Source: Codonopsis lanceolata
Lineage: Eukaryota; Streptophyta; Magnoliopsida; Asterales; Campanulaceae
DNA: 64,000 nucleotides
NCBI GenBank assembly: GCA_013146195.2
Contig: CM028377.1
Span: forward strand, 173,919,231-173,983,230
Direction of reading: 5' to 3'
Shown here: positions 55,104 to 64,000 of the stretch, piece by piece
Position numbering within the stretch: position 1 is the stretch's first letter
Layout of the letters: each line of letters starts with the position of its first letter
The notes under the pieces: model-generated
The model's database searches: none
What the model saw: the letters and a program-made list of their open reading frames with translations, nothing else
Told to the model about the DNA's origin: nothing
Made by a program: the position numbers and the translations under genes

Positions 55104-56782
55104 ATGGCCACACGTATTCCTACGGCTTTGGAAATTGAGATTTACGAGAATGCCCTGGATTTTTGGATCCTTTCCTTGCGATCTGACGAGAGGGACTGGT
55201 TTGATCATCTTTTCGGGTTCAGGTGCCTTCTGTCTTGGCGGAATGTCATTATTAATTGGGACATGTTGAGGGGAGCCGCCAGGTTTTGGTCTCCTCAGGA
55301 CCACTTATTTAATTTCGACATGAATAAGATGTGTCCTACGTTTGAGGAGTTCTGCGCGATGCTGGGGTTGGCACCTACTCGTCAGATTGCGGTACCCGTC
55401 TACAGAAGGCGTCCATATATGGCTATCCGGGAGCTTTTTAATTCTACACACAGTGCTACTCCAAGATTCTTCAATGGGGAGACTTTTAATTTGATGGTTC
55501 TTCCTAGAACCTTCACAAAATACAGGGAAGATGGTGTGGACTATCTGTGGCATAGGTTGACAGCGCTCTTTCTCTGCTTGGTAGGGAGATACTTGATAAC
55601 AGGTCTACCCGGATTTGTCGATGCGCTGGTCGTGGACCTGGCATTACAGGCTCGAGATCTCCGGCTGAACATTGTCCCGGTGATTTTGGCGGAGACCTCG
55701 CGGCCTGATCTGCCATCGGTGATGAATCGTTCCCAACCGTAGCCCCATTCTCGTTCATATGTGGCTAGAAGAGCATTTCCTTCGGGTTCGTTCTGCCGCA
55801 TGGAGCTCCCTATGACCCATCATTTTATGGCTTGCGCGGGCATTTTCCTCAGACCAATTATTCTGAGATTGATTGGGCTGATCACTTTTATCGCCGGGGC
55901 TCGATGGACATAATATGGGTCATTCGTCATTGAGAGGTCCGGCTTTTTATTCCACATTCCGATGAGTACAGTCAAGTAGTCATGTTGGGTCTTCATCGGA
56001 CTTCTTTTTATCAATCGGACCGAATCTTACTGCAATTTGGAAGAGAGCAAGTGATCCCGGATACCACCCGTCCTATATATATGGGAATGGAGCTTACTGA
56101 CGGGCGTCTGGGTCCCACCATTCAGGGCATGTGACTCAGAAATTCTGAAAGGTTGGAGGTAGCATATCCATATTCTGACTATATGCTTCTGTCCCTTGGG
56201 TATTTGGAATGGATCATGGTAGCTGCTGAGGGGCCATCCTGCACCATCCGACATGGACTGAGAGATTTGCTGGGTCACCATATAACTAACAAAGTGGATG
56301 CTCGCCTGATGGAAGTAGGCGAGGACATTGATAGCTCGGGGTTAGTTGTTCCTCGGGCCTTGGAGGCAGAATTTAGACGGGTACATGACCTTGATACTCG
56401 GACGGCCCCTGGACCGGATACTGTGGGTCCCAGCAATACATCTCGCAGATTGAGCGATGTCAGTCGGTAGCATAACCCATGGGAACAAGAAGTAGCTGCT
56501 CCTCCTCCCCAGACTAGTTGGGGTACGGCTCTGAGAGCTGGCGGTCACGAGCCTCCGCGGCTGAGCTTGGCAGGCAGGCAGGACAATCCATGGGAACAAG
56601 AGATAGTTGTTCCTCCTCCTCCACCCGTATGGGGTACTGGTTTCAGAAATGACAGAGCTGGTCCGAGCAATACGGCTGTTCAGGAGAACGGAGATACTGA
56701 CGATGAAGAGGGAGACACCTCTGGTGGCTCTCATGCTGATGAGTCTAGGGCTTCTTCTGCACCTCGTAAAAGGAGTATATAG
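55104..56782 (+). pseudogene. DUF7745-like antisense gene of the gypsy element
   Basis: An uninterrupted 212-codon frame from ATG 55104 (LDFWILSLRSDERDWFDHLF, MCPTFEEFCAMLGLAPTR, LNIVPVILAETSR) has the layout of the DUF7745 domain found in plant retroelement accessory proteins. The homology continues in shifted frames to 56130 (LHRTSFYQSDRILLQFG, EQVIPDTTRPIYMG). A tail runs from 56150 with two copies of NPWEQE(V/I), each followed by Pro-rich sequence, and an acidic end. Stops at 55740, 55933 and 56468 and a frameshift break it. It is transcribed, if at all, toward the pol 3' end. Role unknown. Confidence 0.55.
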
Positions 56783-57315
56783 GCCCGGCTCGGTGGACGT
56801 CGCAGGAACTGATAGACCGCTTGGGGGCTAAGGCTGCAAGAAAATGAATTGTTTCTGGGGACAACAAAGGGGGTACAGGCAGTATATATAGATATGTACA
56901 ATGCAATCAATGTATAATATAGATGTCTTAGTAAATATTCCTAAGTTCTACCTTAGGACCTGTAAAGTTATATTTTAGTATTTTAATATGAGCTTTTTGT
57001 CGTGGTTTTTCTCTTCTGTCAGTCGAGCCTCTGATGTGCTGAAGAATGGAGGTGGTACGCTGAGGACTTCAAATAATGCCTTCCCTCTCCTTTTCATCTC
57101 CTTATTAATTTTTTCTCTCTTCTTTTATTATTTATTTTTTTTTGTGCTCTAACTTTTGCCTAGGCCGCCCATTCGGGTTTTCAACCTAGCGAGCCCTTAT
57201 TTCTCCTTTTCATTATTCTTTTCTTTTTTTATAGGCCCTAACTTTTGCCTAGGCCGCCTTTTCGGGTTTTCAGCCTAGCGGGCTGGAGAGGGAAGCATTT
57301 GCTGGATATAATGGC
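56783..57315. other. Convergent 3' region with repeated hairpins
   Basis: Between the ends of the antisense gene and pol. Two copies (57146-57196, 57233-57282) of a segment containing AACTTTTGCCTAGGCCGCC and ending GCCTAG or ACCTAG, able to fold (CTAGGC with GCCTAG). T-rich elsewhere. Could serve 3' processing for both directions. Confidence 0.45.
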
Positions 57316-58531
57316 TCAGGCGTAATACCTTTTGAGTTTGTCGAGGTTGAAGGGCTGGACAAGATCTTCCCCATCCTGATTCGTGAGAAGCACGGCACCT
57401 CCTGATCAGATCTCCTTAACGATGTATGGTCTCATCGAGGGAGACTTCCATTTTCCCCTAGTATCAACGTAACTAGGGGGTTTTTCTCGAAGCACGAGGT
57501 CTTCAACTTGGATATCACGGCCTTTGACTTTTTTATTGAACGCTCGAGTGATGCGCCTTTGATATGCCCGGGTATGCTCCAAAGCTAATAGGCGTCGTTC
57601 ATCAATTAGGGTCAGTTCTTCGTATCGCCCTTTGATCCAGTCAATCTCTGCTATATCAGTTTCCATCATCACTCTTAATGATGGAATTTCCACTTCTACC
57701 GGCAGTACCGCCTCCATGCCATATGCCAGGGAGTAAGGGGTAGCCCCTGGTGTGGATCGTACGATAGCCCCAGAGGGCTAGTGGAAATTTCTCTGGCCAG
57801 TCTCTTCCTGTGTCAGCTATTTTTCTGATGATGTTTTCAAGGGTTTTATTGGCTGCTTCAACGGCACCATTGGCTTGTGGTCTATAGGGGGAGGATTTGT
57901 GTCTCTGGATCTTGAATTCATCGAGTAGACGATTCACGTCCCCTTCAAAATGAGAGCCGTTGTCGGAGATTATCTCGAAAGGTACCCCATAGCGGTATAT
58001 GATATTGGCCCAAATGAACTTGGATACCTTTCGGGCATTCAGGATCTTGTAGGAAGAGGCTTCCACCCACTTTGTAAAGTAGTCTATGGCTACCAGGGCG
58101 TATTCATGGCCATTAGATCCCTTCGGGTGAATTTGGCCTATGACGTCGATTCCCCATGTTGAGAAAGGCCAGGGGGCTGTGGAGTTGTATAAGACGTGTG
58201 GGGGAACATGATGTAAATTGGCAAAGCGTTGACACTTGTCGCAGTGCCGCACCCACCGGATACAATCAGTTTCGAGCGTACTCCAATAGTACCCCTGTCG
58301 GATGATTTTCTTTGATAGCATATGGCCGTTCATATGGGGCCCGCAGGTACCACCGTGTAGTTGATCCATAATTTGCTCAGCTTTGTCCTGATTGACACAT
58401 AGAAAATTGAGGCCTTGATAATGCCTCTTATACAGGCTGTCACTGCTGAGTACGAACTGGGAGGCCCACCTTCGTAGGGAGACTCTTCTTTTCTTGTCTA
58501 AGCCAGGAGGATAAAGACCTTTCTGGAGCAA
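57316..58531 (-). pseudogene. Gypsy integrase
   Basis: The HHCC zinc domain (HGGTCGPHMNGHMLSKK, HCDKCQ) precedes a catalytic core with Asp (WGIDVIG), Asp (ISDNGSHFEG) and Glu (NGAVEAANK) all kept. The C-terminal part is in another frame after a shift near 57730 (MEAVLPVEVEIPSLRV, AYQRRITRAFNKKVK) and contains a TGA where Arg is expected near 57395. Ends at TGA 57318-57316. Would insert the element cDNA in the nucleus. Confidence 0.85.
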
Positions 58532-58559
58532 ATTTAAGATGTCAGCGTACCAGGGCTTG

Positions 58560-59548
58560 TGATCTGCTTCAGGGGCTATATTTATTTTGAAACAGTATGC
58601 CGGAGTGACCTTCTTCCCGACTATAAATGGCTGAACTTTAGTTTCCGCGGGAATCTGGACTAGGGATGCCAGAGTGGCCAGGGCATCAGCGAAATGATTC
58701 CTATCTCGTGGCAGGTAATGAAACGAGATAGAACCAAATCGGGCGGCGACTGTTGTTAACTTGGCATGATAGAGTTGCAGCTAAGGATCCTGGGTCTTCC
58801 ATCTTCCTTCGACTTGATTTATGATTAAGGCGGAGTCTCCATAGACTTCGAGATCTTTAGCCCCCCTTTGGAGAGCTTCTTCTAGGCCAGCAATACATGC
58901 TTCATATTCCATCGTATTATTTGAACATTCGAACTCCAACCTTATAGCCAGCGGAGTATGAGAGTCACGGATCGATTAACAAGATTCCTATGCCAAAGCC
59001 TCTTTTGTTCGCGGCTCCGTCAAAGAACATCTGCCAACAGGTGACATGGTCAGTGATTTCTAGGACACCTTCATCTGGGAAACCAGGCTCAGTCGCATCT
59101 TCGGCCTTCAATGGTAGATCGGCCAAGTGATCTGCAATGACGTTCCCTTTGATAGACTTGAGAGTGACATAAGTTATGTCAAACTCATTGAGAAGAAAGG
59201 ACCACTTGGCCAGTCGGCTGGATAGTGATGGCTTACCGAAGATGTACTTGATAGGGTCCATTCTGGATATGAGTTTGATGGGCCTTCCTTGGAGATAGGT
59301 TTTGAGCCTTTGAGTGGCCCAGACTAGGCCAGTGCAGCTTTTTTCCAACGCTGAATAGTTTAGCTCGCTTCCTTGTAGCTTCCTACTTATGAAATATATG
59401 GCATTTTCAATGTAGGAATCTTCTTTCTCTTAGGCAAGCATAGCCCCTACTGATGTGTCTATGACGGTTAGATATATGAGAAGAGGTTTATGTGTATGGG
59501 GTGGAGCTAGCACAGGGGGATTGGTAAGGTAGGCTTTTATTTTTTCGA
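58560..59548 (-). pseudogene. Gypsy RNase H and second RNase H-like domain
   Basis: RT-type RNase H (AIYFISRKLQGSELNYSALE, YLQGRPIKLISRMDPIKYI, SRLAKWSFLLNEFDI) is followed by the second, archaeal-type RNase H of the Tat lineage (MFFDGAANKRGFGIGILL, NNTMEYEACIAGLEEALQRG, VYGDSALIINQVEG, DALATLASL). Its Asp-Glu-Asp pattern is visible. Stops at about 59431 and 58965, with a shift, break the frame. Confidence 0.75.
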
Positions 59549-59551
59549 AGG

Positions 59552-60574
59552 CTAGCTGACACTTTGCGTCCCAGACTTGGTCGATATTCTTTTTAGGAGT
59601 TTAAAGAAGGGCTCACATGTGGTGGTCAGCTGTCTGATGAAACGGTTGATGTACTGCAATCGGCCTAGGAAGCCTTTGACTTCGGTGGGAGTTTTCGGCT
59701 GTGGCATTTCTAGGATGGCTCTCATCTTTGTTGGCTCGATTTCGATGCCTTGCTCAGTTACTAAGAATCCCAGGACTTTGCCTCTGGTAACCCCGAATGT
59801 GCATTTGGTGGGGTTAAGCTTCATCTGGTGCTTCCTTAGTCTTTCGAAGAACTTCTGAAGATCTTTGATGTGAGCACCGTTGGCGTCGCTGGAATGCACG
59901 ATCATATCATCAACATAGACCTCCATTTCTTTATGGATCATGTCGTGGAAGAGGGTGGTGGCAGCCATCTGGTAAGTGGCTCCGGCATTCTTCAGTCCAA
60001 ATGGCATAACAGTGTAACAATAAGTACCCCAGGGAGTAGTGAATGAGGTCTTCTACTGGTCTTCTGCTGCCATTTTGATTTGATTATAGCCCAGCATGCC
60101 GTCAACGAAAGATCGGACTTTGTGAGCTGCGACGGCATCTACCACAATATCAATGTTGGGCAGGGGTAAGTCATCTTTGGGCGACGCTTTGTTGAGGTCG
60201 CGGAAGTCTACACAGATTCTGACTTTCCCGTTGGGCTTGGGAACGGTCACTATATTGGACAGCCAGGTCGGGTATTCAACCACCCGAATGAAGTTGACGC
60301 GCAGCTGTTTCATGATTTCTTCTTTGACTTGTAGTGACCATTCTGGCTTAATGCGTCGGAGCTTCTGTTTTACTGGGCGAGCATCCGGATATGTGGGAAT
60401 CTGGTGCTCGACTATAGCTGGTTCCAGGCTGGGCATATCTTCGTAGGACCAGGCAAAACTGTCTATGAACTCTTTGAGGAGATCAATGAGTGCCTTTCTT
60501 TCTGGACCTTGGAGGTAGCTACTGATTCCGATTTCTTTGACTTCATTGTCCAGCCCCAAGTTGATGGTAGACAA
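59552..60574 (-). pseudogene. Gypsy reverse transcriptase
   Basis: RT motifs in order: ARPVKQKLRRIKPEW, YPTWLSNIVTVPKPNGK, RICVDFRDLNKASPKD, VDGMLGYNQIKMA, then after an in-frame TAG (60050-60052) VMPFGLKNAGATYQ and YVDDMIVHS with both catalytic Asp kept, and LGFLVTEQGIE. A one-base loss in an A run near 59600 shifts the end. Copies element RNA into DNA in particles. Confidence 0.85.
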
Positions 60575-61121
60575 GTCTTCAGTAGTTGTTGATGAATGGC
60601 TCTGTTCCTGGTACGCTCAACTGACTTTGCAAGCTCAAGTAGATAATTTTTATCTTTTTGGTCCATTTTATTAAATGACTCATTATCATAATTATTATCA
60701 TTAAATGTGTCTTTTAAAGTAGGTGCAACTAAGGAATAAGCAAAGACATTTATATTATTATTAAAAGCATACTGTACAGGGGTTATTACATTGTTAAGGA
60801 CCTGGGGTTTGAGGTCCTCAACTTTAGGTAGCGGATCGGTAGATAACCAATCCGTAAAGCTTGGGAAAGGAGCGGGGATAGTATATCCGAAACGGTCTAC
60901 CAGGTCTGCGGGTGTCAGGAGCGGACCGGTCGTGGTGTACCAATTCTGCAGAGGCTTATTAGAAATAGACTCAAACTCAGCAGGGAGCTTTTCATAATCA
61001 GTGCCTCTGTCTATCATGCCCAGAAAGCTATCTCCTCTGAACACTTATTGGAAACTCCTTTATTGATCAACATTATTTTACAGCACCTTTATTCATGGTT
61101 AATTAGGCTAACTTGCTTCTC
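60575..61121 (-). pseudogene. Gypsy gag/pol junction region without recognisable protease
   Basis: An open frame (about 61044-60463) with FRGDSFLGMIDRGTDY, Asn-rich middle and LLELAKSVERTRNRAIH. I find no aspartic protease motif between the gag knuckle and reverse transcriptase, so the protease may be deleted or too diverged. Confidence 0.4.
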
Positions 61122-61441
61122 TTAGACCTCCTCGGCTTGACTTGTTTCAAAGATTTTTGTACCCGCCACCGTGATTTCCTTGTTGTCGATGAGGTCCTGA
61201 ATGGCATCTCTGAGCATGTAGCATTGATCGGTAAGGTGACCGCTGCATTGATGATACTCACAAAATTGGGCATGGTTCCAGGTAATGGGTAACGGTTTGG
61301 GTGGACGATAATTATCCATGGGCTTTAGTATCCCATGGGCACACAGCATTTGGAGTATTTCGGATCTTGGGGTGGGCAAGTCATCGTAATGTCTTTCTTT
61401 TCGACTTCTTGGCTTTGATATATGGCTAGATCGGGTTTTGG
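61122..61441 (-). pseudogene. Gypsy gag C-terminal part
   Basis: HYDDLPTPRSEILQMLCAHG, PKPLPITWNHAQFCEYHQ and SGHLTDQCYMLRDAIQDLID give the Tat-type Cys-His knuckle (CEYHQ-x6-H-x4-C). The frame is cut on its 5' side by the 1.1-kb insertion at 61442. Confidence 0.75.
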
Positions 61442-62541
61442 TAGGGGTGTGCATGGGCCTTAAGCCCGCGGGCATTGGTAATGCCTAGTATAGGCACATA
61501 TGGTAGCGGGCATAATTTTAAAAAGCCCAGTACCGTAGACAAGCCCACAGGCATCAGTGAACGGGCATTGGACGGGCATGGGCGGGCACGGGCTTAGATT
61601 GGCTCTCTGACGGCAAGGGATGCAGCGGCGAATGGCGATGGCGTTGATTGTTCCCCCTTTAGTTCATTCGATTGTCTACAATGTAACAGAACTATGAAGA
61701 ACCAAAATAGAACTAATACAAAGTATTTTCATTATTTTATTAGCTCCCAAACAAAACTACATAGGATCAAAAACCTTGAAATCATTCATTTGACTTGCAA
61801 ACTCAACACACATATGACAATTAACCCCTAATCAAACATCATGAACATCTAAAATTTGAAACTCAGATGCTATTTTCAATAAAGAAGCAAGAAAAACAAA
61901 CTCAAATCAGAATAAACTTACATGAACACCAGATAACAAGATTTGTAATGTCTCGCAAAGAGAAAAAAATATCGAGTGGGTAGCAGGCCTAGCGATGAAG
62001 TGGGAACTGGGAACGGGAAGTCACGATTCTGCCGAAAGGTCACGATTCCATCAAGGTACTCAAGAATCGAAGGTAGCGGACTAGTAGTCAATTTGATATA
62101 TGGTTTCACACTTTCACTTTCCCTTTTGAGTTTTGACCTTTTGTATTTGACCTATTGGTATATCACTAATTCATTTCACTATATTGACTAATCTGGATGG
62201 TTGATTCTATTAGTGTATAATATATTAGAGTAGTATATAATAATATAGTTTGTGATTTTGTTTATATATAATTTTATATATGATATATCTAATAGACTAA
62301 TACTAAGAGACACTAATAGAGTAATGATATAATTATAATATATTTAAAATTTAAAAACTTAATGTGATGATGGGCCGGGTCGGCTTAGTTGGGCATTAGA
62401 ACTTGAAGGCCCGGGTGTGCCTGAGCCCGCGAGCATCTAACATCTTTAAAGCTCAGCACTATGTATCAGCCCATGAGCACGGGCATTTTGGGCCGGGCAC
62501 AGTGGGCTGTACCGGCTTATGGGCTGGGCTGCTCACCCCTA
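61442..62541. mobile_element. hAT-like non-autonomous element inserted in gag, 8-bp TSD
   Basis: An 1100-bp insertion has mirrored ends TAGGGGTG...CACCCCTA and is flanked by perfect GGTTTTGG (61434-61441 and 62542-62549). Subterminal GGGC/GCCC-rich repeats (GGGCATGGGCGGGCACGGGC) are typical of a widespread plant hAT family. The interior is AT-rich with no transposase. Confidence 0.9.
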
Positions 62542-63179
62542 GGTTTTGGTCAGGCAATTGAGCGGGGTTTTCTTTTTTGGATATAGTTGCAATGAAATTG
62601 GCTTGACTGGACCTTGGCCCAGTAGGGATTCCTTTTCTGGTATGCAAATGATTCTTTTTAAATTCCCCGAGATCATGTGGAAATAGGTATCTGAGGATCA
62701 AAAGGGGAATGATTCTCTTGGTCGTGATAATAGGCATTCAGGTGGGGAGGATCAAGGCTGATTTCTGGAGGATATGAGTTAAAGCTATGGGCATTAGAAA
62801 TCATGTTTCCTTGAGCAAGGAGGTCATCACCGGGTTGGTAGCTAGCATTTGATGGTTTTTTGGAGCCTTGGAAAAGGATATTTTATGTGGTATTAGGGGA
62901 TTTTATTTCAGGAGAGTGGGAAATATTAGGAACATATTCTGGAATTTTGGCTTTTTGCGAGAAAGTAGCAAGAGTTTCTGAAAAACTAGTCAAAAGGTCA
63001 TTTACCACCTGATCCAATATTCTTTTTGCATGGGCATCCAATTCTTTTCTTAGCCAAGCCTCAAGCCCAGGAGGAAGTGCATATAAAGGAGTTTCTTTTT
63101 CCGGTTCCCAGTTGTTCCAGTTGTTGCTAGCCCCTGTTATAGCTTGTTTATTCTTTGCTGTCATATTGCTCGGATGCAC
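62542..63179 (-). pseudogene. Gypsy gag N-terminal part
   Basis: From ATG 63179-63177 (MHPSNMTAKNKQAITG): a segment LPPGLEAWLRKELDAHAKRI and shifted frames up to the hAT-like insertion. It matches the start of the gag C-terminal part on the other side once the insertion is removed. No capsid domain of normal length is present, so gag is shortened. Confidence 0.55.
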
Positions 63180-64000
63180 TCCCTATGAACCGATCGATCT
63201 GGCCCGATACCCTCGATCGAGTTCGCACTACTTTCGCATATCAACCGGCCAGTATTATCTCTGCCTTTCCAAATTCGGGTCAGGTTTCTGAGGAAAATGG
63301 GGTTTGGAGGTATCAGAAGGCTGGCTGGAGGCTTTCTGGGCTTGGAGTACAGCGTGCCTTTTATTAGTATATTTTATTATTATTTATTTTGTTCCCTACA
63401 ATTGACCGGATAAGCACCCGCTTTATTTTGACAGTCTCAGGACTTTCCCTGGAACAATGGATTCTTTCTCGAGAGTATAGGACCAACGTATTCCACCTGC
63501 CTTTCGACTCCCCAGGACTGGACTGGTCCCAGGCAAAGGGCTTATACTCTTTCCAGGATCCACCATCCGAAATGGTCTAGGTCGAGCATCTGAGAATTAT
63601 AAATCATCCCCTGTTTGTTATTCTTTTTTTTTTTTGTGCGCACTTATTTATTTTTTTTTTTTTACTTGCGCATTTTTTTTACGTTCTTTTTTTTCTTTTT
63701 CATATATCATTTTTTTTGACAGGGGCTGACTCACAATTCGAAGATGCAAAAACCGGTCGGTATATGAAGTGTCCTGAGAAGCTATATGCATTCTAGCGTT
63801 GGTTTATGCAGGGGGTAGACTGGCCATGGTGTAGGGTAAGAGTTCAGAATATACATATATGCGTGCACGTGTGTGCGGTATCTAGAAAGCAGTAAAGTCT
63901 TTATTTTTTTTACAGCTTTATAAACAGAAAAATATAAACAGATATGGCATGTCTTGCTGTTATGTGTGGATTTTCTCGACTTTTTAGTTTGAACGTAAAC
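63155..64000 (+). other. Coding-like plus-strand exons with T-rich introns, unidentified
   Basis: Two coding-like blocks (about 63155-63367 and 63428-63580) contain phrases such as IWPDTLDRVRTTFAYQP, ASIISAFPNSGQVSEENGV and LSLEQWILSREYRTNVFHLP. They are separated by AT-rich intron-like sequence. A 140-bp T-rich stretch and an acceptor TTTGACAG (63722) follow. The style matches the antisense genes at 52-56 kb, so it may be a further accessory gene of a neighbouring element. No domain recognised; it continues past the window. Confidence 0.35.

Larger units (their letters stand above)
57316..63179 (-). mobile_element. Ty3/gypsy gag-pol, Tat/Retand-type, degenerate, nested insertion in gag
   Basis: Minus-strand order gag, (no protease seen), reverse transcriptase, RNase H, an archaeal-type second RNase H region, integrase. 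All parts are recognisable but spread over frames with stops. Antisense accessory genes lie beyond the integrase end, as in Tat/Retand elements. LTRs were not found; the left one may be beyond or cut by the Sirevirus, and the right one beyond 64000. Confidence 0.75.

Noticed and set aside
1..64000. tRNA, rRNA or other structural RNA genes
   Set aside because: None recognised; the only tRNA-related sequence is the 12-base primer-binding site at 49951-49962.

Overview
The window is nuclear DNA of a flowering plant, probably a eudicot. It holds one intact, intron-containing gene for a chloroplast thylakoid-lumen PsbP-domain protein (PPD5-like, 30.26-36.77 kb). Everything around it is dense, nested plant transposable elements: Mutator-like elements (MULEs), Ty1/copia including a Sirevirus, Ty3/gypsy, and Stowaway-like and hAT-like MITEs. 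A run of 100 N at 47483-47582 is a scaffold gap. I ran no searches; family names rest on protein motifs, terminal sequences and target-site duplications (TSDs) read by eye.

Layout. 0-1.7 kb: minus-strand copia gag fragment and its leader. About 1.86-23.02 kb: a very large composite MULE. It carries a plus-strand Ulp1-like/DUF1985 gene (2.76-5.85 kb), facing three minus-strand genes: plant mobile domain (PMD) gene (10.06-12.76 kb), small GRF zinc-finger membrane protein (13.2-13.6 kb) and MuDR-type transposase (14.0-16.4 kb). Two long arrays of a 20-bp minisatellite lie in opposite orientation at 6.17-10.0 and 16.5-22.4 kb. Each array is split by a solo LTR with a perfect 5-bp TSD (Sirevirus-type 6946-8755; long gypsy-type 18283-21147). 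23.03-30.17 kb: a second MULE family, complete, with a perfect 9-bp TSD. It encodes a PMD protein convergent with a FAR1/MULE transposase that ends in an OTU cysteine-protease domain. 30.2-36.8 kb: the PPD5-like gene with a Stowaway-like and a hAT-like MITE in its introns. 38.1-40.5 kb: a Pack-MULE-like inverted-repeat element with two related first-exon fragments. 42.34-47.48 kb: second copy of the PMD/OTU MULE, cut by the gap. 47.58-51.21 kb: 5' part of a minus-strand Sirevirus. 51.2-63.2 kb: a minus-strand Tat/Retand-type gypsy gag-pol, with antisense PMD-like and DUF7745-like genes beyond the pol 3' end and a hAT-like insertion in gag.

How the parts relate. Both autonomous-type MULE families are arranged like maize MuDR: a transposase converging on accessory genes. 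One carries a Ulp1 (SUMO-protease-type) gene and the other an OTU (deubiquitinase-type) domain, and both carry PMD genes. The PMD fold appears again antisense in the gypsy element. Most element genes are broken by stops and frameshifts. The GRF gene and the PPD5-like gene read cleanly. The most striking unexplained signal is a short hairpin (GTTCGG, about 8 nt, CCGAAC), usually in clusters of three. It sits inside, or immediately upstream of, the first intron of the MULE genes in two otherwise different families.
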